A DNA stretch of 64,000 nucleotides from Purshia tridentata. Its lineage: Eukaryota; Streptophyta; Magnoliopsida; Rosales; Rosaceae. Position 1 is the first letter of the stretch. Each line of letters opens with the position of its first letter. The notes beneath the pieces are model-generated. The model saw only the letters and a list, made by a program, of their open reading frames with translations. It searched no databases and was not told the origin of the DNA. The position numbers were made by a program, and so were the translations under genes. The stretch lies in the NCBI GenBank assembly GCA_003254885.1, contig QANT01001566.1, positions 26,400 to 90,399 on the forward strand. Reading direction: 5' to 3'. Shown here in pieces: positions 38,501 through 52,468 of the stretch.

Positions 38501-40260
38501 TAAGCACCAGTGGTATCTGCCCTGAACATAACGAAAAGTACCCAGTAACAATTACCTTTTCATCTGGAAGAGTGCTGGCTCCAGTAACAGAAGATGCACC
38601 TTCTTCCTGCTAAGTCAGCATTTGACCATATAGTACAAATTAATATAATATGTTGTTTGCATAGTTGACATTGACAATTAAAGATAACATATGAACATGT
38701 GAATGAAGGGTTTGTGGGTGTCCATCAGAAATACATATCACTTCAGCAATTTATCATATCTATGTGGAACTAATCATATGAATTCTCTTTGCCACTCTAC
38801 TTGTATAGGGCTTCGTAGGGCATCATGTTTTCTTCTCCTCTTCAGCACTCTCTCTCTCTCTCCCTTCCTCCCTCTGTCCCCCTCATATACTGACCCAGTG
38901 AATTGTGGATCAAATACAAGTATACTAGAACTATTCCCTTCAGCATATGTATATTCTTAGATCATCAAGAACAATCACAAAGGATAACTTTTCCCATAAT
39001 AAATATTAGACATCAATATTACTAAGCCTTAGATTACCCAGCAGAAACTATAATTGCTAATTTATGCTCTATTTTGTTGCCCTTTCTTTAAATGCCTTCT
39101 AAAGTTTCCAAGTTAAGCACCCCTTTACATAAAACATACAATTGGAAGCAAACCCCAAACTGTTGACTGAAAGGCCAGACCACCAACAAATAAAACAGCT
39201 CTGTGAGGCCAACAAGCACAGCCAATCACCTTCAAAATGCAAGCAACAAGACTATGATTCTTTGCTCAAGTGTTCTGGGCTGCAAGTGCAATATTTAGAA
39301 GCACCCTTTTCAAGCATATGTTTCAAAAAGATAATATATCAACACTACAAGTCTACAAGCAAGCCCATACAAAAATTGAAACGAATAGAACCTCACATAA
39401 TGACATCAAACGGATACCAAATAATATAAGAAGTGTGATTATAAGAGGTTCCATGACTATACCGGTATTACCACAAATACATAGTTATTAAAAGCAACAA
39501 TATATTTGGAAATGGAAATAAGAAAGATGGGACGGAAACCTTGCTGTCATGGCATTGCTCACAATCGCACAACAGTTGATCCTTACTGATATATCTTTGA
39601 CTGAAATAAATGCAAATAAAAACAAACCGTCAATAGTAATCAAAATGATAAGAGTATAACGAATTGGATAAAACTAAAAGAAGCAACTCCGAAAATCATG
39701 AACAAAAATAGGCCTTACATTGTTGAAGCATCGGATTGATCTGCTCCAACTAGGACACAGTGGAAAACAACCTGCATTAATTGAATAAAAACTTAATACC
39801 AATCTAAAATTAATTGGCACAGAACCAGAAAATGCTTAAATAAGGGGATGATCTAATAATCTAACTCCTTAGTCACTAAACTAAGATTAGCATTGATAAA
39901 TCCATTAAAGCATGCTGTAAAAGTCACAGAAAACATGCACTTACGAGCTCTTTGTTTCGCCTAACATATTCAAAAGACTAGTCAGAGGAGTATTTGCATT
40001 ATAAAAATGGATCTAAGTGGTCGACATCGATCCGTCGTACCAAAACCCTAGGGAGCCAAAGCGATAGTCCAAACAGCACGCAACGAATTGACAGTGTTAT
40101 AGCCACAACATAATGAGTAAACAAGAAAATTTGAAAACGTGTTATCCGATTCCAAGCAGAATCGTCGTGAAAAGAGAAGGGAAATTGAACTTTTTACCAA
40201 TGAGATGCAGAGGAATAGCAGAGAATCGAAGCTCGCCCATGTTCCGGGAAGAACTTCCAT
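35551..40260 (-). CDS. GAUT3: Galacturonosyltransferase-family glycosyltransferase, GAUT3-like
   Basis: Nine exons join in phase to 686 residues: 40198-40260, 39719-39771, 39540-39600, 38556-38606, 38344-38481, 38016-38153, 37591-37925, 36554-37499, 35551-35826. This is a type II Golgi protein of family GT8 (pectin, homogalacturonan synthesis). A hydrophobic anchor (about residues 10-32) spans the first splice junction. A variable stem is followed by the conserved AAAIERSKGFDPIIKGKYSIW and the catalytic domain, with LFLDDDIVVQKD (DDD at 511-513), GAVETC, ACGWAFGMN and HYNGNYKPW. The stem and tail resemble GAUT3 (At4g38270) more than GAUT1 or GAUT4. The start was chosen because only the ATG at 40260 gives phase 0 into exon 2; an ATG at 40240 is in another frame. 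GAUT3 itself has little demonstrated activity, so the substrate is inferred from the family. Confidence 0.92.
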
Positions 40261-41376
40261 TGCAATGTACAGAGAGAGAGACAGAGAGAGAGAGAGTCGC
40301 TGCTATTTCTGAGTTCCGATTCACTACCATGACAATTCCTTTCAGATTTTTTTTTTTGCTTGTTCACGAAAACGACATGTTAGAGTCTGCATTAAGCTTT
40401 CAAACGACATGTCGTCTTCCACATGGGTCTTGCTCACATTGTTAATAACATATTATCCTAACAGATTATTAAAAAATAAAAAACATATTATCTTATCAGA
40501 CTAATAATCTTGATCACATATTTAAATAAAGATATCACCTGATTAAAGGTCTAAATTAAATATAACAACATAATTGGCAAGAAAAATTTATCTTTCTAGA
40601 TATCTGAGTGAAGTCTTTGCAGATAGGCTTGTAAATAGCACCATTTCAGATTTGCAGGTAAATTTACATGACTATTTTGCGGACCAAACAAAGAAAAAAA
40701 ACTTGCAAGACAATTTGACTAGTTTCAAGGAATTAAATTTCAAAAATTTCCTTTTTTTTTATGTCTCAAAATATTACCAAATCAATTTAGTTAAAATTTC
40801 AATTGTTTTAGTCTAATTTCTACCAAAATGAAAAATCTTTCAAAATTTTCATATTTTGTAACCTTCGAAATTTTGTCAAAATCCGAAATTTAATTTCTTG
40901 CTAGTGTGCCAAATGGCCCAAAAAAAACCTATTGGGGTGATGATTAAAAAATTTCTTCATCTTTTGATATTAATAATTGTAGAACATTTCATTACAAACT
41001 ACAAAATTAAAAGGTAACCCAATAATCAATGACTTACTTCTCTTCACCATTAACATCACCTTTGGAATCCCAAAAATAATATTCCAGACCTTTTGTCCTA
41101 GACTCTTTAAATTTGACAACAAAAGGGAAAGGTTGTGTAATGTAACCATAATTCCCCTCCCACAGAATCATAACTATTGAATCTGTTCAGAAGCTTCCAA
41201 GCTCAATTCAACAGAGCTACTACAATAATTACACTTTCACTGGTAACATACCCAGTTCAATACAACAATAAACTCATTCCATCCTATAAATGATACATAA
41301 ATGAAGAAATGGGAAATTTTTCACATGATATTTCCAGAGTAAAGTTGTGCAGTTGCTGATGGCAGCTGTATCAAAG
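40261..41376. other. Intergenic between GAUT3 and the kinase
   Basis: GAUT3 promoter and leader, with a GA-rich tract at about 40267-40292, followed by AT-rich sequence and the kinase 3' UTR. No coding signal was seen. Confidence 0.5.
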
Positions 41377-44067
41377 TTACATCACTCGGGGTGAGTATTG
41401 GTAGGTTTGATTCCCATCGTGCCTGGGGTGAAGTGGAGAACGATGGTGCAAAGGCTTCAGGCCTTGTCGATGAGCCATAGGACGAGCAGAACGAGTCCTA
41501 GGCTCCCTTGAAAGTTCATTGGCAGCTTCAATCCGTTCCAATGCCTCCACAACATCTTTCATAGATGGCCGGTTTTTGTGTTCAGATTCAATGCATTTTA
41601 GAGCAAGTTGAGCAATTCGGAATGCAGCTTTGGCTGGATACTTTCCCTCCAGTCGAGGGTCCATAATGCTTTTCAATTTCCTTTTATCTGATAGAAATGG
41701 TTTTATCCAGTCCACTAGATTATGTCTTCCACTTGGACGATTCGTATCAAGTGCCCGTAAGCCTGTCAATATCTCGACCAAAACAACACCAAAACCATAG
41801 ACGTCGCTCTTCACGTACAGATGCCCTGTTTAATTAAACACAATATCAAGAATGTCATGACATAAACTTGAATTTGGTAAGTGACCTCAATTTTGCTGAA
41901 CCAAGGTCAAAAGCTTGAGCCTAAGTTCCTAACCATCAATTGGCGTTAATATCACACAAATTCCAATAGGTTACATAGGATTACCTGTGGCAACATACTC
42001 AGGAGCAGCATAACCATATGTACCCATAACCCGTGTTGTCACATGCGATTGACTAGCTGAAGGACCCAATTTTGCCAAGCCAAAGTCAGATATCTTGGCA
42101 TTATACGACTGCAGGACAACCAAAGGTTATAAACAAGTTTAGTTTGTTTTTGTTTTATTTCCATAAACAGCTTCTGATTTGGTGAAAATATGTTAAAGTA
42201 AACAATACTAAAAGATATCAGCATTCCTCATCTTAGTTCTTGATAAGTGTTCATTAATCAAATAGAGCTTTACCCCATCAAGTAGTATGTTTGAAGCTTT
42301 GAAATCTCTATAGATTACTTGCTTCTCTGATGTATGCAAAAATTCCAGGCCTCGAGCTGCCCCTATTGCAACTTTAAGCCTTATATCCCATGGAAGTGGC
42401 TGAACAGCTGAGCCCCCTGCATTAGTAAGAAACATTAAGTGTTAGTGAAAAGTGAACTTTCTGTATTTGAAAAATGTATGATGAACATACTTTATTTGTA
42501 AACACCACATATGCCTGCACATAAGAAATGCTTGCATGCATAGCCAGTTTAGTCAAAACTTATTTATGCTTTTTTTCTTACTTCCAAATAGATGGTTTTC
42601 CAAGCTACCCTTTTGCATGAACTCGTAGACAAGCAGCAGCTCTTTAACCTCCCAACAGTATCCCGATAGCTTTACAAGATTGGGATGAGATAATCGCCCT
42701 AAGAAATTCACCTCTGACTGCACCAACAAAGAATGATCATATAAGCATACAATGTGTAAACTGAAATGACTTGTTGCACTTACAGAAAACTAGAAAAACA
42801 GGGCAATTGTCCTACAAATTTATAGAGGTCTTTCACCTGTGTGTGTTGTGTGTGTGCCAGGAGAAGGGGAGAGAGAGAGAGAGAGATTATGGCTTGAGTT
42901 GAGGGGTTTGGAATAAAAGGGCTCTGGCAATGTATGTACGTAAGGCAACAGCTGCATAAACCAATTGCCACTCTGCTCTTCTAAATGAGCAGCGGCTACC
43001 ACAGAAATTAAAGTTTTAAAAACAGTTAACTAATTTATAGGATTTCAGCATCTCAAAACATTATTTTCCACTTTGTGATTAACATATCTACAGAGAAGTG
43101 CAATTCTTATTGAAGTATGGAAGTGTAAAGAACATTAGAAAACAAGCTTAGAGGTAACAAGTTAAAGTGATACTGAAAGTATTATATTCCTCAAAGTACA
43201 GTTAAAGGACATTAGAACATCACTAACTATATTCTTCTCCCTCAAAGTACAGTTAAATTACCTGCCATTCCTCAAGCCCTTGCAAGCTCTCAGAATTCAA
43301 TTTTTTTACAGCAATTACTGTTGTTTTTCCAGACTTGGTTGGTGCCTTGTCATCAAGCCAACCTTTGTAGACTTTACCAAAACCTCCCTCCCCAAGCACT
43401 GTGTCTGCTCTGAAGTTTCTGGTTGCAATCTTCAATTCTAGAAAACTGAAGATCCTCAAGTTTGGAGTGGGTAAGATCTGCCCATGTGGATAGCCTTCAT
43501 CACCGCTTGCTGCAGAGAATTGGCTGTTCCCGGATGTAGCACTCCCAGCCGAAGATGTGCATGGGGTAATACTGGTTGTCTGAGACATGCTACTGACCGC
43601 TGAAGATATAGTATCAAAGTTAGATATGACACTCACATTAGAAAACAACGGATTTTTTTAAATAGCATGCAGCGACATGAATATCAACTTCTCTTAAGAA
43701 ATCCAACAAATTCAAAGAGAAACAAAATCTAGTAACTTGATAGTCATTATTTAATTACTGGTCAATGAACATAGTTCACAAAAACATAACTTGCAGTTTC
43801 CCAATAAGGAATTTTGGCATGAATGCACATATTATATACATATCTACACATGTATCACATATAACCAAGTTTAGATTTCAATTAAGATAGACATTGCTCA
43901 AAATCTAGTAAGATAAAATTAAATACTACAAAACGCAAATGAAAAGTTGAAGAATTAATGGAATTTGGGGAAGGACAAGAACAAAAAATCAAAAGGGTAC
44001 CTTTACTGATATCACCAGTAGTTGTTGGAGTTTGGTTACCAGCTGGAGAACCCCAGCAAATCCCCAT
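41377..44067 (-). CDS. Receptor-like cytoplasmic kinase, subfamily VII (PIX13/Kin3-like)
   Basis: Six exons join to 418 residues: 44001-44067, 43262-43599, 42582-42717, 42274-42416, 41985-42108, 41377-41825. Ser/Thr kinase: glycine loop [11 protein letters not shown] (92-102), catalytic Lys121 in IAVKK, catalytic loop IYRDFKASN (Asp218; YRD rather than HRD is normal for this subfamily), DFG at 236-238 and the APE-type [10 protein letters not shown]. The N-terminus MGICWG carries Gly2 and Cys4, a typical myristoylation/palmitoylation signal, so it probably sits at the plasma membrane. There is no ectodomain or transmembrane segment. It matches my memory of Arabidopsis At2g17220. These kinases usually act below receptor kinases in immune or growth signalling; the specific role is unknown. 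The Ser/Thr-rich linker at 23-55 is low complexity. Confidence 0.92.
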
Positions 44068-47035
44068 CTTTGTCTCTTTTTCTTATCTCTACCTGTTGGG
44101 TCTATATGGACAAAGAGATGGTGATGGGTTTGTTGAAACCGGGTTTCAGAAAAAGGAGATGGGAAGTTACAGAGAAAGGGGTCTTTCAATTACTGATATC
44201 GATGACAAAAGCTGTTCTTCAACCCCTTTTGCTCTGATCATTTATTCTTTCTCCTTTAACCACTAAATGGGTGCCTTCTCTCTCTCCCTCTCTCCTTCAC
44301 TATCCAAAGCCTCTGACTTTGTTTGTGTCTGTAGATTTTGTGCTTCGGCCAATTTAGCATCAAAAGTATGGTAAAAATGAGAGCACAGTCTGTAAAGACC
44401 GAGTCTAAGCATCGAAACAAAGTAATGACTTTCTTGGTAATGCAGATTATAGACTAGAACGGTGTTCTAAGTCAACTGCCGTGGCTTGTGAACCAGTCAG
44501 TCAAAGAGAATTTTTTTTTTTTTGGCCAGGCAGTCAAAGAGAATTTATATTCAAAGAAAGCAACAGAAGAAAGAGAGAGAAAACAATAAATAAATGTGCA
44601 AAGTCCAAAGGGACATCTGCCTGAAAAAAAAAGTATATAAATTAAGCGTCATGGTGATGGTGCTAATCTTTGTAGTACTTTGTCCTTAACAAGAGATCTT
44701 CCTGCTGTACTTACCTATAAATTATTTTTAATCAGTCTATTCAATCTCATTTTAATGAGTCTAATTTTTTTGGTCTGACTAATTAAATTCCTTCTTTGAC
44801 AAAAAGAAGACTAATTAAATCCCTTTTATATTAGTCTAAATTTATAACAAATGGATAAACTTATAATGAAAAACTAATAATACTAGAGGCATCAATAATT
44901 TTTTTAGTTATCAAGTTATGTGACAGCTGACAGTATATTACTTGGTATAAATAAGTTAGTTTTATAATGAGTTTATATAAAAACAAGTGAAATAGTAACA
45001 CATAAGTTGGAATTCATAATTTTGAAAGTTGGTTTAGTGCACTCATGCAGAAGAAGAACAATTAAATTTTCTTTAAAAGTTGAAAAAAAAACAAGCAGTA
45101 CAAGTTAATTCAGAAAAAAAAGTAAATAACATTACCATAAATTAGCTTGACTGTCAATTTTTGAAAACCTGTGTACTACTACAACAATTATAACATGTTA
45201 GATTTAGAAATGACTAAAGCAAATATTTGCATTGATTTCAAAAAAACTGCATAAGGAAGAGTGGAAGACAACCACCTGATGAAACTTGCAAAATGCAACT
45301 TGGGCCATCAATATTACTAACCATGGGGTGTTTTGACTGATAGTGGCAAAGAAGCCTAATCTTGTTTTAGTCATTGAACTTGATCTTTACTTCAAATAAA
45401 CAATTGCACCGCTCTTGGTTTTGGTCACAGCCTCAGAGAGAGTGAGCAATTTTCTTGTACTTTTCCAAGATTTGTTTTATTCTAGAGTGAACCCATGCAC
45501 GGTGCACCAACATGTGATAGCAATTGTATTTTGCTACCTACTTTGAAAAGCTGCGTTAGATAAATTATCTTTAACAAAAATTCATTACAAGCTACAATAC
45601 AAGTTACAACCATACTATTTTCTTCCAATTCTATTTGGGCTGGACCCCATACCAAAAATAAAATTTCAAAGTGATGGGCAAGACCCACTTATTAGTATTT
45701 TAATTACATGGCTCCAAGGTGATTGACAGCTTGTCATCCACATTTTCAAAGGAAGCACACCATTTTCACGTTTTGTATGTTGTATATATGCTTTAGAGTT
45801 TTAAGTTGGGAAAGAAAAAAGAATAAAACTATGAATAAACATAAAGTAGGATTTATGATTATGCTTTTGTTGACCAAGAAATGCTTTCCTTGAACATGGA
45901 GAGAAGAACATGGGCTCTAAACTAGTATTTATTATCATGGGCCATCCCCCTTGCCTTTCTGGTCATGATCTCTAAGCTTCAAAAATTCAACCCTGCAACG
46001 ACTTTTAAAAAACAAAACAATACAGAAAAAAGGGTACAATACGACCAAAGAAAAAAGGGAATTGTATACGAAACTATATACATACATAACATGATGTTTC
46101 GTGTATGCAAATATAGCTAAATTAATCTGAACAAGCTGTAAATTCAAATATCTTATAAGCCAATAGCCAAATTCTGATGTAAAAGCATTTTTTGTTTAAC
46201 TAATAAATGTGATTTATAAATGGTTATACATATACTGAGATTACCTTAAAACATCGTATATCAAGTAAAGAATGGACGTTAAGGGTTTTACTCGTTGCTG
46301 AAAAATAACCATGCAACTCATGTTATATGGCATGCTGCTGTTTCAATTCAACCATGTATGGATTCCTATGTGAACGTATGTCAAGTTGATCAGAAGAACT
46401 TGCAGGTATCCGTCACAGGGACGTGTCATGGCGTCACGGAGAGAGATCTCTTTCTCTGTCGGTTACGGACAGGCAAGTCTTTTTCCAAGTTGGTCCTCCC
46501 ATATAAAGTTTCTTGTATACCCAAAAAAAAGTCTCTTGTATTAAAGCACCTTTGAACTAGATCCAAAGTCAAGAGTCAAGTTGGTCGGTGTCTTCAAGTT
46601 GACGTCATATCCTACGAGATTGAATTAATGATTCTCAGAACCTCATCATATGATTCATATCGACAGATATATTGAATCTAAAACATACTTTATTTCTTTA
46701 AACTAACAAAGATTTCGAATATAAAACAACATTACATCATGAGGAACCAGAGTGTATGTCCTTGAAATAACCAAGGATCTTAAATGTAAAATAGATATCG
46801 TACATCATCATCAGGAACACATTCTCGCTAAATCATGGTTTCCAATGTTACAAATGAAACCTTTCCTTTACTTGTGGACCTAAGAATTAGGGCACATTAA
46901 TCTGTACAATAACAACCTACTCCTTTACAATACAGTTAGGTGTGGCTTCCCTCCACATGAAAGAGAATCACCCACCATTCTATGGTTAACTTAATCAAAG
47001 GAGAACTGAAAAAAGGGGGAAAAAATCAATTATTC
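44068..47035. other. Intergenic, about 3 kb, no gene recognised
   Basis: Kinase promoter at the left, with CT-rich leader sequence near 44277-44310; presumed bromodomain-gene 3' UTR at the right. The middle is AT-rich with short unrelated frames. A 16-base direct repeat CAGTCAAAGAGAATTT occurs at about 44499 and 44529. No RNA gene or element was identified. Confidence 0.5.
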
Positions 47036-50000
47036 TCAAAGCTGCAATGCTAAATCTGGCTGTGTTGAATCAGCCCGGCTAGAATTAGGGGACCCCGGGG
47101 ACTGAAATCTGACATTCAGATCTGGTGGGACTGAATCAGGCTTCTGTTGCGGGGACAATCCTGAATCTGGTTTCTGCTGTTGTGACAACCCTTGCCAAGA
47201 TGGTCGGGGATGAAGCACTGTCGTTCGGGTTGCCAGTGCCTCATTCACTGAATTTGGAAAAGGAGCGGAAGAGTTTATTGTACCTGGATTTTCAGAAAAC
47301 TTGGTTTCTTCAGAATTTAAGCTGTTTGATGTTGCTGGATGGATGAAGTTAGTATTAGTCCTAGAGACTGTGTCGGGCACTTGAGATGACTGGAAGTTAT
47401 AACCACCAGGCCTGGTCGCTCCAATTAGTTTTCCCATCTGAGCAGGAAGATTTAATCCATACGTGCCATTAAATCCATTGATCCCAGGTTGCATTGCAGG
47501 ATTCTGATGGATCTGAAAAGGAGGCCTTGGCCTGATTACACCAAGATTGCTGTTCAGCATATTAAACCCAGTAGGGCCAGTACGAGAGTTTGATCCTTCA
47601 ATAGTTTCTGCTTTTCCTGTGAGGGGTTCAGGAGATCTATTAGCAATTAAGGGAGTTGATGAGGTGGCAGCAGACAGAGGGATAGGACTGTTTAAACGGC
47701 CACCCAACGCTGAAGGAATAGAAGGCACATTCTTGTCTGACGAGTTCTGTGCCAAAGGCTTGTCCGGTAATTTACCTCCACTCGACTCAACAGAGCAAGA
47801 TGTTGCAGAAGCTGAATTAGCATGAATGGGAAAGGGCTGTGATGAAGATGGCTGCTGCCCTAGTGAGGATGAGGCTGATAGTAGGGGCCTATGTGGCGCA
47901 ACATCATTTTCCCCAACCCACCCAGGGCCGAACATAACACCAGCAGGCAAAGACCTTTCAATCTTCTTTGAAGCAACTTTCCAAGCAACGGGTCCAATAT
48001 TTGCAGCAAATCGAGCCAGGCTCCTTGCGTAACCGTAGTCTGAGTGAAGCCCCACCTGATTCACATAAAAGACAAGTCAGCAGACCACAAAAAGTCCAGG
48101 CAAGGTATGACAAATGAATTTCTCCACCAAAAGGCAGAAAGCAGGACATGCTGGGGCGGTTGTTGAGCCATCATCATGAAAATATATCATGGGGCAATAA
48201 AGTTCCATACCAACCGTTTGCCATAATCATGGCCATCCAACTAACCAATTTGTGCCCCCTCCCTAAACACATTCTAGGAATTTATACTAACATATCTGCC
48301 ACCAATCTACATGGTCCTCATGCAAAGTAGTGACTAACTTTAGATGCTACAAAAGTATTAACTTTGATAATTGAACAACAATTGTAAACATACAGCCGTT
48401 AGTTGCTTTCTTTCTCCGTCAAATGTAGTCAGCACAGACGACTCTCGTCCACCAGCTGAGGGATGAGATTGTTTATATGTATTACGCCTGTTCTCATCAA
48501 ACACAAATTGTTTTCTCCCAAGTTTAGAATTACCCCTCAATGTCGAACCTGAGATTATTAGAAGTAAAAGAAGATAAATTTAACATCAAGCCTATTAAAT
48601 GGATATAGGTAATAACGTCAGACAATTAAAATTGATGGACAAATAAAAGTGACACAAACCTGTGAGGTCATCATTCCTCTCAAATTTGTTATCAGCCAAC
48701 CAACTGGTATTAACGTCATTATTCCGTGAACCATGGAATCGTCCAGATGAATCTGCGAAACCAGACTTGTCCGATCCTTTTCTCAGATCATAATTGGTGG
48801 CGTTTTCTGCCCCAGTAGCAAGAGTGGCATCTGAAAACTCTGAACCAGCACGCTCCAAGGAAGGCCTGCCCAGTGGTTTTTTCAGATTTTTGGTTGGTGG
48901 TCTACCTCTTCTTTTCGGTCCTGGTTCATTATCATCACTATCTTGCCTCAAATTTTCAAAATTCTTTTTCGCAAGCTCTTGTATGGAGCGTGCCTGGAAA
49001 AAAGTCATCAAAGTTCAGACAACACATAGTAGCCTCAAATGAGGTAAGAAAGGAGCTGGATCTGACTGTACCTGTCGAAAATATATGGTATCTGGGGCAT
49101 TGTACTGCATTGCATTCGAGCAGATTAAGAAAACATCACTCTGCAAGGTCATTAAATCAAATTTTATTTCTGATGAACCAATGTTCCAAATTATGAGGAA
49201 TGTAGTACTCCATCACGACATTACATAGTAAAATGGCAATCCAATCTCAAGCAGAAGACAACCAAAAATCAAAAAACAATCCAAGGAGAAAATATCAGTG
49301 CTTGGAACAGATTAGTAGCTGTATAACGATGAGATCATTTTTTATATTCAGAGGAGGCGGGAGGGGGGGAGGATAAGTGTCATAATCTTGCTGTGGGTGT
49401 GTGCGTAAAGTGCTCTACCACGGGGGCAGTGGAGCTATAAATTACGCAAACAAGAAAAAAGGAACCCAAATCATCAAACGATTAAAAGAGAAAATTGCAA
49501 AAAAATAACAGAAATGAAACCACATGATTGTAGTCCAGAGTTGAGGACAACCATTCCATAGCCAAACGCACAAAGTATCTGGAAGAGAACCAGTCAACAA
49601 ACTACTCAAAGTTACATATAGATAGAAAGGACACAGCAACAACATGCACATTTCTGTCAAGGCACTGTCTCCGACTCTCCCCCATGCAAAAATCAATACT
49701 GCTCCGGCCATAAAGGGATGATACCACATATACAAAAGTGAGAGGGAAGAATACTCTGATTTAACAACATTGCATAACAATCAAACATGGACATTTATCT
49801 CTGTTAAACAAAACAAGGAAGGGAGCATATGCAACTGCAAAGCAACAGACCAGTGGCCAAAAACATGTTCCCAAGCACACCACAAGCAAAGAATTTAAAC
49901 CCACGAAGGTAGTCCATTAAGTAAGAAAGCCAATGCTGATGCTAAAGAGTTGTAAAAACAACATTTCTTTCACTTCATGAGACATTCTCTATTAAGTTGC

Positions 50001-52468
50001 TGAATTGGAGACAAGGGGCCATTTCGAAAAGATTATTCTGTAGCCACTGAAATCATTCTAGATGACATTGTTCTTACTAAGTACAATCATGTAACAAGCC
50101 GAGAGTGAGAAGTACAAGTATGCTTGACACTTCTGAATAGAATCTTCATTAACTCTCCCAAGTGAACTGAATTCTAGAAGTTAAATGTTCCAATAAGCAC
50201 AAAATAGAAAGTAATTAATATTAACCTATTCAAGTGGCATTCAGAAAAGTTAACTTCCTGTGAAAAATAAAGAGGGGTACCTACTATATTATTTCATTGA
50301 AAAGCAAAATCAAAATGACCAAAGAGAGGGTATACAGACTAGAGCTTAGAGTAATTAATGCTTAACTTGCAACTAATCAAAAGATTTCAATTTTAGAAAA
50401 TTATGGCAGTGTTTGGAAAGCACATTATTAAGTGGTTCCTACTTACAAGACCAATTTAACTAGATTGCACCAAAGGAAAGTATTTAGTAGAACCATAATA
50501 AAAATGGATACTTTTAGAAAATCTAATTGAATGGCCACGTAATCCACAGTTTGACATGCATGATGGATTTATAGCAGGATCTTCCTAGAAGATGTGTATA
50601 ACAATACTAAAACAATTGCACGAAAACCTACTTCCAAATCAGAACATTTTCTCTCATAATATATTCAGCCCATTCAGCCAGCTTGGCTGAAAGGTGTCAC
50701 ACACTGGTACAGGATAATGGCAAAAGATAATTTAGGGATCTAAATCCCTTCAAACGGTTAAAATCAAAACAGATGATGCAAGGAGGATTGAAAGAAGATT
50801 AAATCAGTGTATGCTGACCTCAAAATGTTCCAAGCTGGCATATGCTCCACCAGTAAGTTTCTTCTTCACCGTCGCAAAATCCATAGGATGCTCTATTACT
50901 TCATGGTAGTCCGGAAGCTACATACCAAAGGAAAAAAAATAGTATAAAAAGGGAACCTTCACACAAGTCCTGGAAGTTAATGCATCACCATTATATAAAC
51001 TAACCTCTTTGGGGTCCACTGGTTCAGAAAACACACCGTAGGTGTCCTTCCTGAAATAATTGAAAAAAAGAAAAGAAAAAAGAAACAAGAATCACCAAAA
51101 CTGATAGTCAAAAGCTACAGCAAAATAAGCAAAACACAATCCCAGAAACCCAAAAACACACTTTTGAATCCTGTCGAGAATGAACAGTAACAGCTTTTTA
51201 TCGGGTAAAGGGGTAGAGGGTCCAGAATCAAACTTTGTCCCTCCTGCATATAATCACAAACCCAATGATGTTTAAAAAAACAACTTCCAAATCCAAATCC
51301 AAATCAAAATGCTTTCTTGCAAATGGGGTTGAGATTATAAGCAAAACCTTGGAGGATGATTGAAGGGTTTGTAGCAGAAATTGACTTCTCACCCTGCAAA
51401 AGTGAATAAAACTAAGTAACTAAAAAACATGGAAATAGATGTACCAAATTAATTTCCATTGTAGGTGAGGAACCAGTAAGTGGCTGTGAAAAGGCAAAGT
51501 AGCCAGGCATTCAAAGTGCCAAAAAGGGAAAATACAGTTGCAAACTGCGAAATAATATTAATTAATTTAAAAAAGAAGAAAAGACAAATTTAAACTTTTT
51601 ATCAGATATGACAGTCAAATCATTATTAGCTCAGTAAATAAAAAGAAGAATTTAAGCTAAATGCTAACAAATCGAGAAAAAAAACCCACACAATTATTAT
51701 TAATTAAAAGCTTTTAAGAAATTTATGTTAGCTCTGCAAAATTCAATACGGGAACTCCACAGGACGGACTAAGTCAACCCCATTTACTAAGATTCTAGAA
51801 AATCCCCCAAAAAGAACATAGTTCAAAGGTGCGAAATTCAAGGAATTTTCAAATAATATGTCAACGTATATATTTTTTCAGACCCACAGAAAAAGACCTA
51901 AAAAGAATTCAAGGATTTTGGCGCTCTCAACCCGCGAGAATCAAAAACCCCAAACGAAATCTGACCCTTTTTAAACAAACCCCCAAAAATTCAATACCTT
52001 TTTGGGCCTCCCGACCGCAGATCCATCGCCGATCGCATTGATCTCGCCCTTCTCATCGTCATCCGACGCGGCGCTGTCGTCCTCCGCATTCGACTCGCCG
52101 CCGCCGGAGTTCAGAGACGCGGAATTGGCGGATGCTTTCTGATTCGGCGGCAATTTGAGGACGAGCTTGAGCTTTTTCTCGCGGCGTTTCCCGGCCAAAA
52201 CGTCGTCGTCTTCTTCTGCCTCGTCTTGGTCATCGTCCTCGGGGTCGAGGCTAGGGTTGCGGCGAGTAGATCGACGGAGCGGAGTCTGGGTAGGGGCAGA
52301 CCTGTAATTAGGGTTGGAATGAGGGGCAGAGTTGTTGCTCTTCCGCTTTTGCTGTTGTTGTTGTTGCTGTTGCTGCAGCTGTTGTTGTTCTCTCAGGGTC
52401 CGTTTTTGAAGATCTAAAAGAGAGGGCCGTCCTTTCTTCTTCTTCTTCGTCTCCACTACCTTACCCAT
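47036..52468 (-). CDS. Bromodomain-containing nuclear protein (plant BRD1/BRD2/BRD13-like)
   Basis: Nine exons join in phase to 773 residues: 51998-52468, 51348-51393, 51162-51243, 51005-51050, 50819-50917, 49072-49140, 48660-48993, 48394-48548, 47036-48055. The N-terminus is a basic KKKKKGRPSL motif (AT-hook-like) followed by a poly-Q run (about 28-40) and an acidic Glu/Asp block. The bromodomain covers about 180-290 and is split over exons 3-7, with LPDYHEVIEHPMDFATV and the acetyl-lysine pocket Asn in NAMQYNAPDT. A second KRRGRPP AT-hook-like motif follows, then a long Ser/Pro/Asn-rich tail. Bromodomains read acetylated histones. Arabidopsis relatives (At1g20670, At1g76380, At5g55040) are reported SWI/SNF-associated subunits, recalled from memory. 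Intron 5 is 1678 bases. Complex membership is inferred. Confidence 0.9.
52340..52388. repeat. CAG/CAA codon repeat encoding poly-Gln
   Basis: A run of mixed TTG/CTG triplets on the plus strand, encoding about 12 Gln in the first exon of the bromodomain gene. The mixed codons suggest moderate length stability. Confidence 0.9.

Noticed and set aside
40198-40240. GAUT3 start at the second ATG (MGELRF...)
   Set aside because: It puts exon 2 and exon 3 out of phase and meets a stop. The ATG at 40260 gives a continuous membrane anchor.
45482-46555. Scattered short frames in the kinase-bromodomain spacer
   Set aside because: No splice-consistent exons, no family similarity, and AT-rich composition like the rest of the spacer.
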